A stretch of DNA of 64,000 bases from Fulvia fulva (GCF_020509005.1 NC_063013.1:930001-994000), one strand, 5' to 3'; shown: positions 22,312-34,525, counted from the first letter of the stretch. Notes: a model not told the origin generated them from the letters alone. Made by a program: numbers and translations.

Positions 22312-22832
22312 TATTAGGGCGAGAGCCTAGCCTATAAGATATAAGGGTAAAAGCGAGAATGTAGGTACGAAGTGTAGATACAAAAGGGTATAGTATAATT
22401 ACTACACAAAACAAAAGACGAAGGAAGCAAGAGAGGCCTAGGGAAGGCCAGATATTTATACGCGACCCTCGCGAGTGCGTGTCCCCGTATTAATAGGGCT
22501 AACCCGTACGAAGCCGCGCTTAGTAGCTTTACTCAAAACCTTATTCCAACCTGCCCTACGTTCCGAGTCTTCCACGTGCTTCTTCTAGGGTCTAGCGTAG
22601 TCGCGGGTACTCGCGGGAGTGCCGTAAGTCACATAGTCACGAGCCGAAGTAAATCTGTTAAGGTTTAGTAGAGGGGTGAATTTGGAGGGCTAGGTCCCGT
22701 AGTAAATATTACGGGGTATATGATTCTTAGCGCTTATACACTAAGCTAGACTATCACTTCTTGACGACTTCTGAGCACTCTAAGGCTCTTCTGTCCCCAC
22801 CTTCTATACTCTCTATAGGGAGACTATAATAG
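22312..22832 (-). repeat. Gypsy-3 3' LTR (~521 bp)
   Basis: Near-identical to 28083-28602. The differences I noticed are mostly CpA/TpG-type. Terminal bases read TATT..AATA after RIP. It is followed on the right by the polypurine tract complement, so it is the 3' LTR of a minus-strand element. Confidence 0.92.
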
Positions 22833-25800
22833 TAGCCCCCCCGAACAAAGCTAAGTTCCTACGAAGGCGTAGTAGTTCTATATATCGAGGATGTTCAGCT
22901 TCAGTACTAGGCCTAGGCCTAATATTATAGTCGATACACTATTAGTAAGCCCCGTCGAAGAGCTTAGATTCGAAGAGCCTGCCGATGTTAACTTCTAGGC
23001 CGTCTACGCGGGCGTAGTATTCTTCGATTGCTTGACGATTAAAGATGATATATTAGATAGGTTCCTATAAGGTATCCTACTTAGGGCAACCTTACTATTC
23101 GACTTTATACTTGATCGGCGGTAGTCCTTTAACGTCGTTAGGCTCTACGCGGATTCCCCGGATCTTACGGACGGTATAGTCGTTAGAAGGTAGGTTAATA
23201 GGCTCGTCGACTTCTACTTTATCGGGAGGACCTAGTATGTCTTAGTTTTAGTTCGGGAATAGGTCCTTAGCCGACGGCCGAAGGCGTACGGGATAGAAGA
23301 CGTCGTGGATCTTTATGTTCGTAGGAAGAGCTAGACGGTAGGCGTGTGAACTAATACGCTCGGTGATCTCAAAAGGACCTAGGTTCTTCTAGTTCAGCTT
23401 CTTAGAGGGGCGGTCTGTCTTAATGTTCTTAGAGTTAAGGTAGACTATATCGCCTACTTAGTAGTCGGGAGCTAGCTAGCGACGACGATTAGCTTGATCC
23501 TCGTAGATTGCTTATACGTACACTATCTCGTCGTGAACTTCTTTATAGATCTATAAGAGTATAGTAGCGAACTCGTCTACTACTTACTCGTTTGCGTCTT
23601 CGGTAGGCGGGAGAGGTTCTTCTAGTTCTATGCCTATACGAGGGTAGTAACCTCTCGTAGTATAGAAGGGAGAGTAGCTAGTAGTCTCCGAGTCCTAGTT
23701 ACGAGTAGCGAACTCTACCGTAGGGATATACTAAGGCCAATCCTTCTAGTGGTAGTCGACGAAGTAACGAAGGACCTACTCGAGGATAGCGTTCGTAATT
23801 TCGGTCTAGCCGTCGGTCTATAGCTAAAAACTGGTCGAGAGGTTATACTTGATACCTAGGATAGCATACAGACGCTTCTAGAAGTACGAGATGAACTGGG
23901 TACCTCTATTAGAGGTGATGCTATCCGGGAGGCCTTAAAAGCGCCAGACGAATTCGTAGAACAAGCGAGTAGTCTCCTTTACGGTCATACTCTAGCACGG
24001 GATTATGTACCGGTCCTTAGAGTGACGGTCCACGATCACTAGAAGGGCCTTTGCTTTTACGCCGCTAAAGGTCTTACCGTAAGGAAGATCGGTAATAAAG
24101 TCTATAGTAATGTGCTTCTACGGACGATTAGGAGCCGGGAGAGGGTATAAGAGACCGTAGGGACGGTAGCGGTTAGCTTTAGCTCTTCGGTAAGTAGCGT
24201 AGTTTAGTACGTAGCGGCGGACGTCCTTCTAGGAATACGGCTACTAGTAATACCTAGCGAGGAGCTTATAGGTCTTAGCTACGCCTAGGTGACCCCTAGA
24301 GGCGGAGTCGTGGATGATTTAAAGAATCTTAGCTCGGATATTAGAGCCTTCGGGCTACGGTACGTAAAGCTTCTTACGGAAGTAGACGACACCTCCCTAG
24401 AGCTCGTACTCGGACAGCGAGAAGCCCGGGAATGTCCTCGCGCCAGATTCAAGGGCCTGAACTAACTCTTAGGCGTCTATGTCGGCATCGTACGCTATTC
24501 GTACTCGTGCTATAATACCTTCGGGCTGCTCCTTATTATCAAACCCCTTAAAGTCTAATTCGGATAAGCCGTCGGTCGTTACTAAGCCCTCTTCATCGTC
24601 GTTCAAGTCCTTAGCGTCCGAGGCGTATTCTTCAGGCTCGGATTTATCGTCACTCTCGTTAAGGTAGGTAGGAGCGAGCACGAGAGTAGCAAAGGAAGCG
24701 GCGAGCGTAGGCTAGCCGTTCGATAGGTACTCTCGAAGCTCGGAAGAGAGGTTGTACTCTTTGATAACTTGTTGCCCTACGATTTGCCGGCCCCCTCTTC
24801 GATCAACTAGAGAGTCACTAGGGCGGCGGGTAAGGGCGTCGGCTATCGAGTTGGCCTTACCGGGCGTATACGAGATCACGAAGTTAAACCGGGAGAGGAA
24901 CTCGCTCTAGCGGGCCTAGCGACGATTAAGCAGCTTGCTCTTTATAAAGTAGACGAGGTTCTTATAGTCGGAGCTTACTTAGACGGGTATAGTAGAGCCT
25001 TCGAGCTCGGGGCGCTACTCTTCGAAAGCTTTGACGATAGCGAGAAGCTCCTTGTCGTAGATCTCGTAGTTATACTCCGTAGCGGTCATCTTCTTAGAGA
25101 GGAAGGCGATAGGTAACCAGGGGGATTCAGGCGAGCGGCGTTATAGCAGGACACCGCCCACTACGCCGTCGGATACGTCGGTCTCTATACGGGTCTCTAG
25201 TTCGAAATCGAAGTGCCGTAGAAGCGGGTTCTTAACAAACTTCGCTTTGAGCAAGTCAAAAGCCTCCTAGCATTCGTCGGTCTAGGCGAACTTCTCACCC
25301 TTACGCGTAAGCTTCGTTAAAGGGCGTACTACGCCCGAAAATGCGTAGATGAAGCGGCGGTAGAAGTTAGTAAAGCCTAGGAAACCCTAGACCTCTTTGA
25401 CGTTCGTAGGAGCATCCTATTCGACGATAGCGTCGATCTTCTCTTAGTCTATCTTGATGCCGTCTGCGGTAATGATCAAACTAAGGAACTTGACTTCGGT
25501 CTTCTTAAACTCGTACTTATCGATATCGAGCTACAAGCCGGCGTCTACGAGCTTCTAAAGGACCTTATAGACGTGCTCGCGGTGCTCCTCCTTAGTCTCG
25601 CTATAGACTAGGATGTCGTCGATGTAGGTAGTGTAGAACTGATCGAGGAACTCCTAAAGGATGTCGTTAATAAAGTTCTAGAAGGTACTAGGCCCGTTAT
25701 AAACGCCGAAGGGCATAACGAGCGACTCGAACAGCCCGTAGCGAGTACGGAAGGCTATAAGATACTCGTGTCCTTCTACCATTCGTAACTTATTGAACGT

Positions 25801-26830
25801 AGCGATAACATCGAGCTTAGTGAAGTACTTGGCCTTAGAGAGGCGCTCGAGCGTCTCCTAAATTAACGGTATTAGGTAGCGGTTCTTCTTTATAATAGCG
25901 TTCAAGCCTCGGTAGTCTACGTAGAAGCGTAGACCACCGCCGGGCTTCTTAACGAACATGACGGGACTGCTAGCGCTAGAACGGCTCGCTCGAATGAACC
26001 CCTTCTTTAGGTTCTCTTAGAGGTATCTCTTAAGGACGATAAGCTCTTCTCGGGACATAGAATATAACGGTCCGAACGGTGTCTCTACACCTTCTTCTAG
26101 CTTAATCTTATAGTCGTAAGGGCGATAAGGAGGTAGCTCGTCTACGGCTTTAGTATCGAATACGTAGAGGATGTAGTGTGCCTAAGGAGGGACCTTCGTA
26201 GTAGGGTCGGTAGGTATACGCTTCTTGTCGAGCTTCTCGAGGGCGATGTCGATATCGCGGAGAGAGGCGGCGAAGACTTGAGCTTTAGGCTACTTAGTAG
26301 TAGTAGTGAAGGTAGCGGCGTTCACCTAGAAGATCTTAGTATACTTAGGACCGCGCTGAGGCGGCGGAGAAGGCGGAGGTGCCGGAGGAACTTCTAGAGG
26401 GAAGCTGATAGTAAGGGAAGTCTAGTCGATAATAGGTCGGTGTCGTCTGAACTAGGGGAGGCCGAGGATAAACTTCTGATGCGGTAGGGACGTAAGGAAG
26501 CTAGTGATCGACATACGCTTACCTCCGAGGGTAATTGACGTGTGTATAACATAAGTAATCTTACTAGTAGTAGTCTCCGTACCGTTAAAGAGTTCAAGGG
26601 TGCGAGGGTACTTTAGTTCCTAGGGTTCGAGGTTAAGAGAGGTCGCGAGTTTATAGTCTATAAAAGACTCGCCTAGTACGCTAGTGTCTATAAGAGTGAG
26701 ATTAGAAGAAGAGAGTTTCTTTAAGCCGATATTTACATTCGTAACGAACGGTTTGTAAGCGTGGTCCTTGCCCGTCTCGTCGTATAGGTCTAGCTATGCT
26801 ATATTGATCCTCAACTTCTTTCCTCTCTTC
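22833..26830 (-). pseudogene. Gypsy-3 pol relic: protease, RT, RNase H, integrase, chromodomain
   Basis: Minus-strand reading through stops gives: a retropepsin block (LIDTS near 26690); RT with MPFG near 25710 and an intact YIDDILVYS near 25620; RNase H (about 25250-24850); an acidic linker (about 24680-24470); an integrase with an HHCC-like start near 24310, IDF near 24110, a mutated SDRGTQF (SNRGTQF) near 23930 and DGQTE near 23810; and a chromodomain near 23190-23020 (YKVE..GC-x-Q-DT-x-QEP). The Asp-to-Asn change in the integrase core and the multiple stops inactivate it. Chromodomains steer integration of this class to heterochromatin. Confidence 0.88.
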
Positions 26831-28060
26831 ACTTTCGGTAAACGTTGTTCTTGGTCTTTATCGCGTCGATAAGGAAGACCTAGGCTTTTTCCTACTTAGC
26901 GGGAGCAGTAGGAGTAGGCTCGATAGCGCCGATAGCGCCGCGAACCGGGTTACGGGCGTTACGGGTAGCGAGCTACGGACAGTTAGCTACGATGTGGCCT
27001 GGACCGCCGTAGTAGGTATAGAGTCCGGCCTAGCGACGGCGAAGCTTCTCTTCGGGAGTGAGCTTACCGTTGACGAGGCCCTAGACTCGAGGGACGGCGG
27101 TACTAGCGCTAAGATCTATAGCGTTACCTATAGAGACGGGAGGGAGAGCCGTAGGAGCGGCGGCGCCTAGTAGAGCAGCGAAGTGGCTTCCGGGACTACG
27201 AGGCTGACGACCTTAAGAACGGGAAGCGAGGAGAGAGGCGGTGTGTTTTATGTTAGAGTCGAGGCGCTAGTAGGTCTCGACGAGCTTACGGAAGCTTATA
27301 GTACCGACGTCCTTGTCCTCGAGGGCTCGAAGAAGCTCTACTAACAAACTACGGCGGAGAGTGCTCTTCTTAGTCTCTTCGTTATAGCCGGTAAACCCGA
27401 TGTCGCGGTTAAAGGCCGCGAGGTACTCGGCGAAGCTCTTGTTCTTCTAGAGGAGGTTATAGATAGCGTTCTAGGCGGTGGCTCTACGGTCTAGATCACT
27501 AAAGGCAGCACGGAGGTCCTACATTAAGGTGAGGACGTCCGGGTAGCCGATAGTCTGCGTAGCGTTGTCGATGTAGTGTTATACCTAAGCCGCGGCGTCT
27601 CCCCGAAGGAGGGAGAAGACGTACGTAACTTTGTCCTTCTCTTACGGAAAGTGGTCGGCATTAGCTAATAGCTTAATAGTAAGCTATGTCTTAAATGCCT
27701 CAAACTTGCTCTTATTACCGTCGAACTCGTCTAGGTCGTTGACCTTCTTAGAGAAGTACTAGCGGCGGTTATCGTCGGCGTACGGGGCGAGGTTCTAGAA
27801 GGTGTTTATAATACCTTGAAGGTATGTTACTTAGTTATTTGCTTGCTCGACCTACTGGGCGGTCTCGCGGAAAGAGGAGACGGTACGGTTAATAAGAGCG
27901 TAGGCGGTATCGGGGTTAGCGTTTGCCTAGGCACCGAAGGTAGCGGCGTTCGAGAAGGGGATGTTAGTCTACTTACTAAAGTAGAATAGAGTGTCTTGGT
28001 TGTCGAGGTTGACACCTCTATCGGTGGCGTGGTCACCTATAAGGATGACTCGAGTAGTTG
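26831..28060 (-). pseudogene. Gypsy-3 gag relic
   Basis: Runs from the 5' LTR side (about 28040, Pro/Ser/Thr-rich start) to a single zinc-knuckle block near 26990-27030 (..GGPGHIVANCP, with Cys codons partly turned to Tyr). The core resembles a retrotransposon gag domain by position and composition. Stops are scattered; fewer than in Gypsy-1. Confidence 0.7.
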
Positions 28061-28082
28061 ACGGTTTGTTAGTCTTTTATAA

Positions 28083-28602
28083 TATTAGGGCGAGAGCCTA
28101 GCCTATAAGATATAAGGGTAAAAGCGAGAATGTAGGTACGAAGTACAGATGTAAAAGGGTATAGTATAATTACTACACAAAACAAAAGACGAAGGAAGCA
28201 AGAGAGGCCTAGGGAAGGCCAGATATTTATACGCGACCCTCGCGAGTACGTGTCCCCGTATTAATAGGGCTAACCCGTACGAAGCCGCGCTTAGTAGCTT
28301 TGCTCAAAACCTTATTCTAACCTGCCCTACGTTCCGAGTCTTCTACGTGCTTCTTCTAGGGTCTAGCGTAGTCGCGGGTACTCGCGGGAGTGCCGTGAGT
28401 CACATAGTCACGAGCCGAAGTGAATCTGTTAAGGTTTAGTAGAGGGGTGAATTTAGAGGGCTAGGTCCCGTAGTAAATATTACGGGGTATATGATTCTTA
28501 GCGCTTATATACTAAGCTGGACTGTCACTTCTTAACGACTTCTGAGCACTCTAAGGCTCTTCTGTCCCCACCTTCTATACTCTCTATAGGGAGACTATGA
28601 TA
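28083..28602 (-). repeat. Gypsy-3 5' LTR (~520 bp)
   Basis: Partner of 22312-22832. Left of it (28060-28082) is the leader with the presumed primer binding site, whose tRNA I could not identify. Confidence 0.92.
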
Positions 28603-30155
28603 GGGGCCTTCGATAACGTCTTATACTAAAGGCTAATATATATCCTATAGTAGAAAGGCATCCCCTAGTAGGTAACGACGTTCGTCTACTCCTTTCTCTA
28701 GGAACGGACGACATACCTAGTCCTAGGAAGGTATACGTCCGACCCGGTAAAGGTAGAGACTAGAATACCTTAGGGATCTACTCTCTCCCCTATCCTGTTT
28801 CTGATATTTATTTCGGATCTAATCCCCCTACTCACCTCTCCGTAAACCTTAGTATCGGGGTTCGTAGACGATATAAACATCCTAGCCTAGTTAGACTCGA
28901 TAGAAGAGAACTGTCGCCTCCTTAAAGATAGGCACAAGAAATGCGAGGAGTAGGCAAAGAAGTATAGTGCCCGGTTCGCCCCTAAAAAGTACTAACTTAT
29001 ACACTTTAGTAAAGCGAGAACACACTATAATATAAAGGCGGCGGTAAGAATCTAAGGCTACGAGACCAAGCTATTAGCGGAGCTACGAGTACTAGGGATC
29101 TGGCTCGACCCGAAGCTAAGCTAGAATATATAGATTAAGAAAGCCTAGAGTCGAGCGCAACTTAATAAAGCCTCGATAAAGAGGCTTACGGCATCTATAT
29201 AGGGAGTAACATTCGACAAGGCAAGAGTAATATATAAGGCGATCGTTAGACTAGCTATATTATACGGGGTATAGATTTAGGGAACAGGAGGCGTAGGCAA
29301 GCCGATCCCGAAACGGATAGAGCAACCCCTAAACAGGATATAGGTAGGTAACCTACGTAGGGTACTAGGCGTATATAAGACAACGTTAATAAGCACGGTA
29401 GAAATAGAGATAGGAATACTACTAATCGGCTAGTATATCCGGGGAATAAGAATTTAATACGCGGCAAAGACGACAGGTTACCTAGTACAAACTACGATCT
29501 AGGAGGCAAAGAATAAGATAGAAAGCCGCTACCGGAGAGGGGCAGGACATAGGACAAGCTAAAAAGAGGATGACCTTACTACCTTTACGGCTATATAGAC
29601 AAGTACCGAATGGCTAGCACGAAAAGAGGAGGAGCGTAGGACTCGCTAGGCCGGCGGGAGCAAGGCTAAGACCTAAAGCCTAGCGGAATAGATAGCGAGC
29701 TACCTATAGGAGTAGGACTAGAAAAGGAAGCCCCCTAAGACAATAGGCCCGATAGCGCTCCGAGCCTTCTAGAGACACAATTACTAGCTATATAGGGACC
29801 TAATAAGGGCCGAAGCAAGTATAGCAATCCAAATTAGGTCCGAACATATTAGATTAAGGGCCTACCTGTTTAGGAGACGCGTACTAGACATCTATAGCCT
29901 AGCCTACTAGTATAGCTACCTATCGCAAAACCTAGAACATATACTACTACGATGCCCGTAGTAGGCGAGAGGTAGGGGAAATTAGAGGCACTAAGCGGGA
30001 AGGAGAGACTATAAGTCAATTATTAGGGACAAAGGTAACATTCGCCGAATCTCTCGGTAGATACTATAGAAGGGATACCTCTAGTAGTTTAGCCTCGCGA
30101 GCGAGACGGAGGAGTGGATAGACAAGAGGCGGAAGCGAGGGGGGTTGTAGATAGG
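28603..30155 (+). pseudogene. LINE-B1 ORF2 relic, RT palm and C-terminal domain
   Basis: Resumes at GAFDNV directly after Gypsy-3. The catalytic FVDD is near 28865, followed by N-I-L-A and EENCRLL, conserved with LINE-A. A C-terminal segment near 29930 preserves the spacing of the LINE-A zinc motif with cysteines mutated. Many TAG stops. No RNase H motif seen. Confidence 0.85.
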
Positions 30156-30353
30156 GTAGTCATTAGGGCAGGCCTATAATACTAGCGTACCCCTAATAAG
30201 GGAAATTCAAGACGACAACTAGGAGGAAAAGACAGGCGGGAAGGAGGAGGGGTTTTTACTAACACGGTTTCCCCTCTATATATACAAGAACAAGATAGTA
30301 TAGCTATATAGGCCAAAGGGCACTACAATAGCTTAATGAAATATCTATCTATC
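30156..30353 (+). other. LINE-B1 3' UTR: hairpin motif and TCTA tail
   Basis: GAGGGG (30247-30252) pairs with CCCCTC (30271-30276), enclosing a U-rich bulge and an ACT..GGT inner stem (ACC..GGT before RIP). Ends in ATCTATCTATC directly before the 12 bp target duplication. Confidence 0.65.
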
Positions 30354-30365
30354 TATATTTACTAC

Positions 30366-31003
30366 CTATAGTACGAAGTCGTAGGTAGTCTTCGGGTACT
30401 AGGATACGAGGGTCGTAAGTTTGTCTAGTATAACATTCTAGTATTCGGATATAAGAATGTACTCTACCTCGTCGAGTAATAGGTACACCTCGTCTAGGTC
30501 GCCGCCTAGGTTCTCTTTAAGCTTAAACTCGAACAGTTCTACAAAGTCAATCTTACTACCTTCTTCTCGCTCGAAGGCTTTCTAGTAAGCTTTATTAATT
30601 TCCTATTATAGCGCGATACCGGTGTCTACTATAACCCGCCGGTTCTCGTCCTATATCTAACTCTAAGGAAAAGAGGAGAGGTCGGGGAAAAGAGATATAC
30701 ACTACTTACCTTTACCCTTAGGCTTTAGTAGCGGTAGTATACCGCCGTTTGTCTATAAAGTTATATTGTCTAGGTTCGGGGGAGGCGTAACGATACCTAT
30801 TTCCTAACTGTCTACGAGCGCGCGACTACCTACTAATAAACTCGCCGCGTTACGTTCTCTAGGCATTTACGTACTATACGCCTTACCGTGCTCTATATTC
30901 TAATACGACTCTACGCGATCTTCGAGTTCTATAGTTCTATCTATTCCTATTATTACGCGTCCCTTACCTAGATCCGCGATCTAGGTAGGGTAGTAGAACA
31001 AAC
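30366..31003 (-). pseudogene. Gypsy-1 leader and N-terminal gag
   Basis: The missing 5' part of Gypsy-1, colinear with Gypsy-2 51579-52211. The gag start corresponds to Gypsy-2 51817; here the ATG reads ATA near 30765. The gag N-terminus (to about 30366) is acidic and helical in reading. The last 240 bases before the LTR are leader. Inactive. Confidence 0.8.
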
Positions 31004-31187
31004 TATAAGGGCGCGCGTACTATAGGGTCTGAATAAGAGAGTTATTATTCTACAAAGCTACGAAAGAGGAGCGCGAGGCGCGGCGAACTTATAAAGTAAA
31101 GCTAAGCCGCGTTTACCCGATACGGAAGGTCCGCGGTCCACCCGGGCCGACGTAGCTATAGTAAGGGGTCGCGGATGACCCGTAATA
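31004..31187 (-). repeat. Gypsy-1 5' LTR (184 bp)
   Basis: Matches 7436-7619. Directly followed by ATCCT (31188-31192), the target duplication, and then LINE-A2 sequence continuing exactly where it broke off at 7435. Confidence 0.9.
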
Positions 31188-31693
31188 ATCCTATTCCTCT
31201 TCTTTATAGCGACGCTACTCCTAGCCCTAGAATCCTAGAACACCGCTACGAGCGGCTTCGTAGACGATACGAACATCCTAGTATAGTCGTCCTCGACTAA
31301 GGAGAACTATAGGCTATTAGAAGAGAAGTATAAGATCTACGAGGACTAGGCTAGGAGGTATAGGGCTCGGTTTGCCCTAGAAAAGTACAATCTAATATAC
31401 TTTACGCGCCGGCTACAGTTCTATAATATATAAGCTTCTATCTAGATATAGGGGTATATAACTAACTTAGTAGATTAGCTTAGGATCGTCGGACTATAGG
31501 TAGACCCGGCGCTACGGTAGAGGAAGTACGTATAGGTAATATTATAGAAAGCTAAATAGAATATAGTATTATACTAGAGGTTTACTACGTCTATATAGGG
31601 AGCGGACTTTCGGTAGTTACGACTTCTATATATAGCTATTATACGGCTAGTCCTTACCTATAGTAGCTGAGTATAGTCCTTAGGCGAGAGGGC
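31188..31693 (+). pseudogene. LINE-A2 ORF2 relic, RT palm (second part)
   Basis: Continues A2 through GFVDD (near 31255) and on to the LGERA block. It ends abruptly at a GGCCT that also fits the ORF1 sequence which follows, a short microhomology. Expected downstream ORF2 and 3' UTR are missing. Confidence 0.85.
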
Positions 31694-31913
31694 CTAGAAG
31701 GCAAGAAGGCCTCGGCGCTAATCGTATAGCTATAAGACGCGAAAGCGGCGGATCTAGTAATAGAACAAGGCCTAATCTAGTAATATAGCCTAAAGATAGT
31801 CGAAAAGTACTCCTCATTATTTCGTGTCCTCTAATACTTCAAATACTAATAGTATAGATACTAAACCTATACGTATATAAATAAGTAGGCCTACTTAAAC
31901 TATATAGGAGACT
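31694..31913 (+). pseudogene. LINE-A ORF1 fragment, joined out of order
   Basis: About 220 bases matching LINE-A1 15225-15440 (the region just before and into the first zinc knuckle), placed after ORF2 sequence. There is no target duplication, so it arose by recombination or deletion between LINE-A copies rather than by insertion. About 30 unassigned bases follow. Confidence 0.8.
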
Positions 31914-31943
31914 AGAGAAAATCGATTAGCTAATTAAGACAAG

Positions 31944-33015
31944 TGACATTCGAAAGCCCTTACTAAGGCTATTCTAACGATCTATAAAGTAGGCCACTAC
32001 CCCTAGGAATGAGGGAGTTCTACCTTATTCAATCTAGATAGCTTGAAGCTCTCCTCACCCTGTTTCTTCAGCTCTAAACGCCGCGGAGGTGCCTAGCTAC
32101 ATTAGGCAACTCCTAGGCAATAGTAGCCTAGGCTACGGCACTACCGGCGCCTACGGCTCTATAGGCGAAGCTCCCCTAAGACAACTAGTAGCAACTTATA
32201 GAGGACGTAAAAAGTATAGAGACTAACGATCCGCTCCTATACCGGTCTCTATAGGTAATAATCACTTAGCTACGTACGGCGCTAGTACTATCGTATTACC
32301 GAGGGTAATAAGAAATAAGGACGACGTCTTAGGCGATTAATAAGGCTACCCGGAATTAACACCCCTATAGCTAGGCATCGGTCGCGGCTTCGATACTAGG
32401 CCCCCGCCTAACGTACGATATAGTTATAATCCGTATTATAGTAGGGGAAGACTAGGCCGAAGTGGCGAAGCTATTAAACAAGGAGCTCGCCTAGCGAATT
32501 AATCGACTAGGGGTAGTCGTAGTGAACTAATAGTCTAACGGCACTCTATAGATCTATACTAGCTCTACTACTACTAGGAGGCACCTAGAGGTATAGCTAT
32601 AGAAGGTATCTAAGGTTACGGTATTAGTGAAGGTCTTAACGAAGCAATTCACGATCCTAGTCTACGATATGCCTAAAGAGTTCGACCTAACTAACTAAGG
32701 TTACCTACGTACTCTCTAAGAGGACAACCCGGTCACTCTTAACTCTCTAATCTAGAAGGCGACTTGGCTCTATAGGAAATGGCTAGAAGGTAAGAAGGCC
32801 TCGGCGCTAATAGTATAGCTATTAGACGCGAAAGCGGCGGATCTAGTAATAGAACAAGGCCTAATCTAGTAATATAGCCTTAAGATAGTAGAAAAGTACT
32901 CCTTATCCTTTCGTGTCCTCTAATGCTTCAAATGCTAATAGTATTAATACCAAACCTATACGTGTATAAACAAGTAGGCCTACTCGAACTATATAGGAGA
33001 CTATATATCTAGGGA
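31944..33015 (+). mobile_element. LINE-A3: 5' UTR plus ORF1, 3'-truncated
   Basis: Matches LINE-A1 from its 5' UTR through ORF1 to the second zinc knuckle (ORF1 relic from 32120, ATG now ATA). It stops at CTAGGGA (33015). LINEs are normally truncated at the 5' end, so a 3' loss points to recombination. RIP stops throughout. Its end lies only about 25 bases further into ORF1 than the end of the preceding fragment. Confidence 0.85.
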
Positions 33016-33251
33016 AAGATCACTATATATACTTTACGAACCGCTAAGTGACATTCGAAAGGGCCCTAAAACACGAAACATTCGAAAGCTCTTATTAAGG
33101 CTATTCTAACGATATATAAAGCAGGCCACTACCCCTAGGACTAAGGGAGTTCTACCTCATTTAATCTAGATAGCTTGAAGCTCTCTTCACCCTGTTTCTT
33201 TAGCTCTAAACGCCGCGGAGGTGCCTAGCTACATTAGGTAACTCCTAGGTA

Positions 33252-34525
33252 ATAGTAGCCTAGGCTACGGTACTAACGGCGCCTATAGCTCTATAGGCGA
33301 AGCTCCCCTAAGACAACTAGTAGTAACTTATAGAGGACGCAAAAAGTATAGAAACTAACGATTAGCTCCCTTACCGGTCTCTATAGGTAATAATTACTTA
33401 GCTACGTACGGCGCTTGTACTATCGTATTACCGAGGGCAACAAGAAATAAGGACGACGTCCTAGGCGATTAGTAAGGCCACCCGGAATCAACACCCCTAT
33501 AGCTAGGTATCGGTCGCGGTATCGATACTAGGCCCCCGCCTAACGTACGATATAGTTACGATCCGTATTATAGTAAAGGAAGACTAGGCCAAAGTTACGA
33601 AGCTATCGAATAAGGAGCTCGCCTAACGAATTAACTAGCTAGGGGTGGTCGTAGTGAACTAATAGTCTAACGGTACTCTATAGATCTATACTAGCTCTAC
33701 TACTACTAGGAGGCACCTAGAGGTATAGCTATAGTAGGTATCTAAGGTTACGGTATTAGCGAAGGTCTTAACGAAACAATTTACGATCCTAGTCTATAAT
33801 ATACCTAAGGAGTTCGACCTAACTAAGGTCACCTACGCGCTCTCTAAGAGGACAACCCGGTCACTCTTAACTCTCTAATCTAGAAGGCGAGTTAGCTCTA
33901 TAGGAAATGGCTACAAGGCAAGAAGGCCTCGGCGCTAATAGTATAGCTATAAGACGCGAAAGCGGCGGATCTAGCGATAGAACAAGGCCTAGTCTAGTAA
34001 TATAGTCTTAAGATAGTAGAAAAGCACTCCTTATCCTTTCGTGTCCTCTAATGCTTCAAATACTAACAGTATAGACACTAAACCTATACGTATATAAACA
34101 AGTAGGCCTGCTCGAACTATATAGGAGACTATATATCTAGGGACTATATATCGACTACGAGACGGTACACGAACTGTCCGGGGCACTACCTATCGTATAG
34201 TACGGAATGCCTATAGCGGAAACTAGCGAAAAACAAGGTAATCACAAACAGAACCGTCGCCCTAAGATTCTACGGCGACCGTAAGGCTAGTCTATACTAG
34301 AACTAGCTAGCGGCGGTCGGGTATAAGCGCCCTAGGGCCGAGAATAATATAAAGGATACGTAACCTAGAGCGTACGGGAGGCTACGGGCTCTACTAGTTA
34401 CGGCGAGGGAACCTAACTAGGCCCGGCTTCTATTTAGTATATAACTAATAGGCGTAGACTAGGACGCGCTAGGTAGTAGGACATAGGATATTATAGAGGA
34501 AATAATTGTCGATAACGATAACTAG
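33252..34525 (+). pseudogene. LINE-A4 ORF1 relic
   Basis: ATG changed to ATA. It is 1274 nt against 1278 in the intact gene owing to a 4-base deletion near 33827, so it is frameshifted as well as filled with RIP stops. Zinc knuckles near 34055-34210 have Cys-to-Tyr changes. Confidence 0.85.

Larger units (their letters stand above)
22312..28602 (-). mobile_element. Gypsy-3: chromodomain Ty3/Gypsy retrotransposon, complete but RIP-damaged
   Basis: A 6.29 kb minus-strand element in LINE-B1 ORF2 with ~520 bp LTRs (22312-22832, 28083-28602) and a 5 bp target duplication GGGGC (22307-22311, 28603-28607). Internal order on the minus strand is gag, protease, RT, RNase H, integrase, chromodomain. 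A polypurine tract (complement GTAGCCCCCCC) adjoins the left LTR. It retains more CpA/TpG than the surrounding LINE-B1 and Gypsy-1 but still carries many TAG/TAA stops. A second, more heavily mutated copy lies at 61955-64000. Confidence 0.92.
13949..30353 (+). mobile_element. LINE-B1: full-length LINE-B, host of LINE-A1 and Gypsy-3
   Basis: Bounded by TATATTTACTAC duplications (13937-13948 and 30354-30365) inside Gypsy-1 gag and ending in (TCTA)n. After removing LINE-A1 (with its duplicated target) and Gypsy-3, about 5.1 kb remains. It contains a 5' region, an ORF1 with zinc-knuckle remnants, an ORF2 with endonuclease and RT, and a 3' UTR. All are RIP-mutated. It has the same general plan as LINE-A but clearly diverged sequence. 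The 5' part 13949-14346 shows no intact frame. Confidence 0.88.
7436..31187 (-). mobile_element. Gypsy-1: chromodomain Ty3/Gypsy retrotransposon, split by LINE-B1
   Basis: Full element on the minus strand with 184 bp LTRs at 7436-7619 and 31004-31187 and a 5 bp target duplication ATCCT (7431-7435, 31188-31192) inside LINE-A2. Internal sequence is 7620-13948 and 30366-31003; the gap is LINE-B1 inserted in gag. Reading the minus strand gives gag, protease, RT, RNase H, integrase and chromodomain in Ty3/Gypsy order. It is the same family as Gypsy-2 at 51395-61051, which allows base-by-base comparison. Heavily RIP-mutated, with no open polyprotein. Besides RIP changes, the two LTRs differ at a few other sites, suggesting appreciable age. 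Confidence 0.9.

Noticed and set aside
24469..24681. Short open frame of 70 codons as a separate gene
   Set aside because: It is the acidic linker between RNase H and integrase of Gypsy-3 pol and has no gene context of its own.
22312..28602. Gypsy-3 as an intact, active element
   Set aside because: It is less mutated than its neighbours but contains many in-frame stops and a changed catalytic Asp in integrase.
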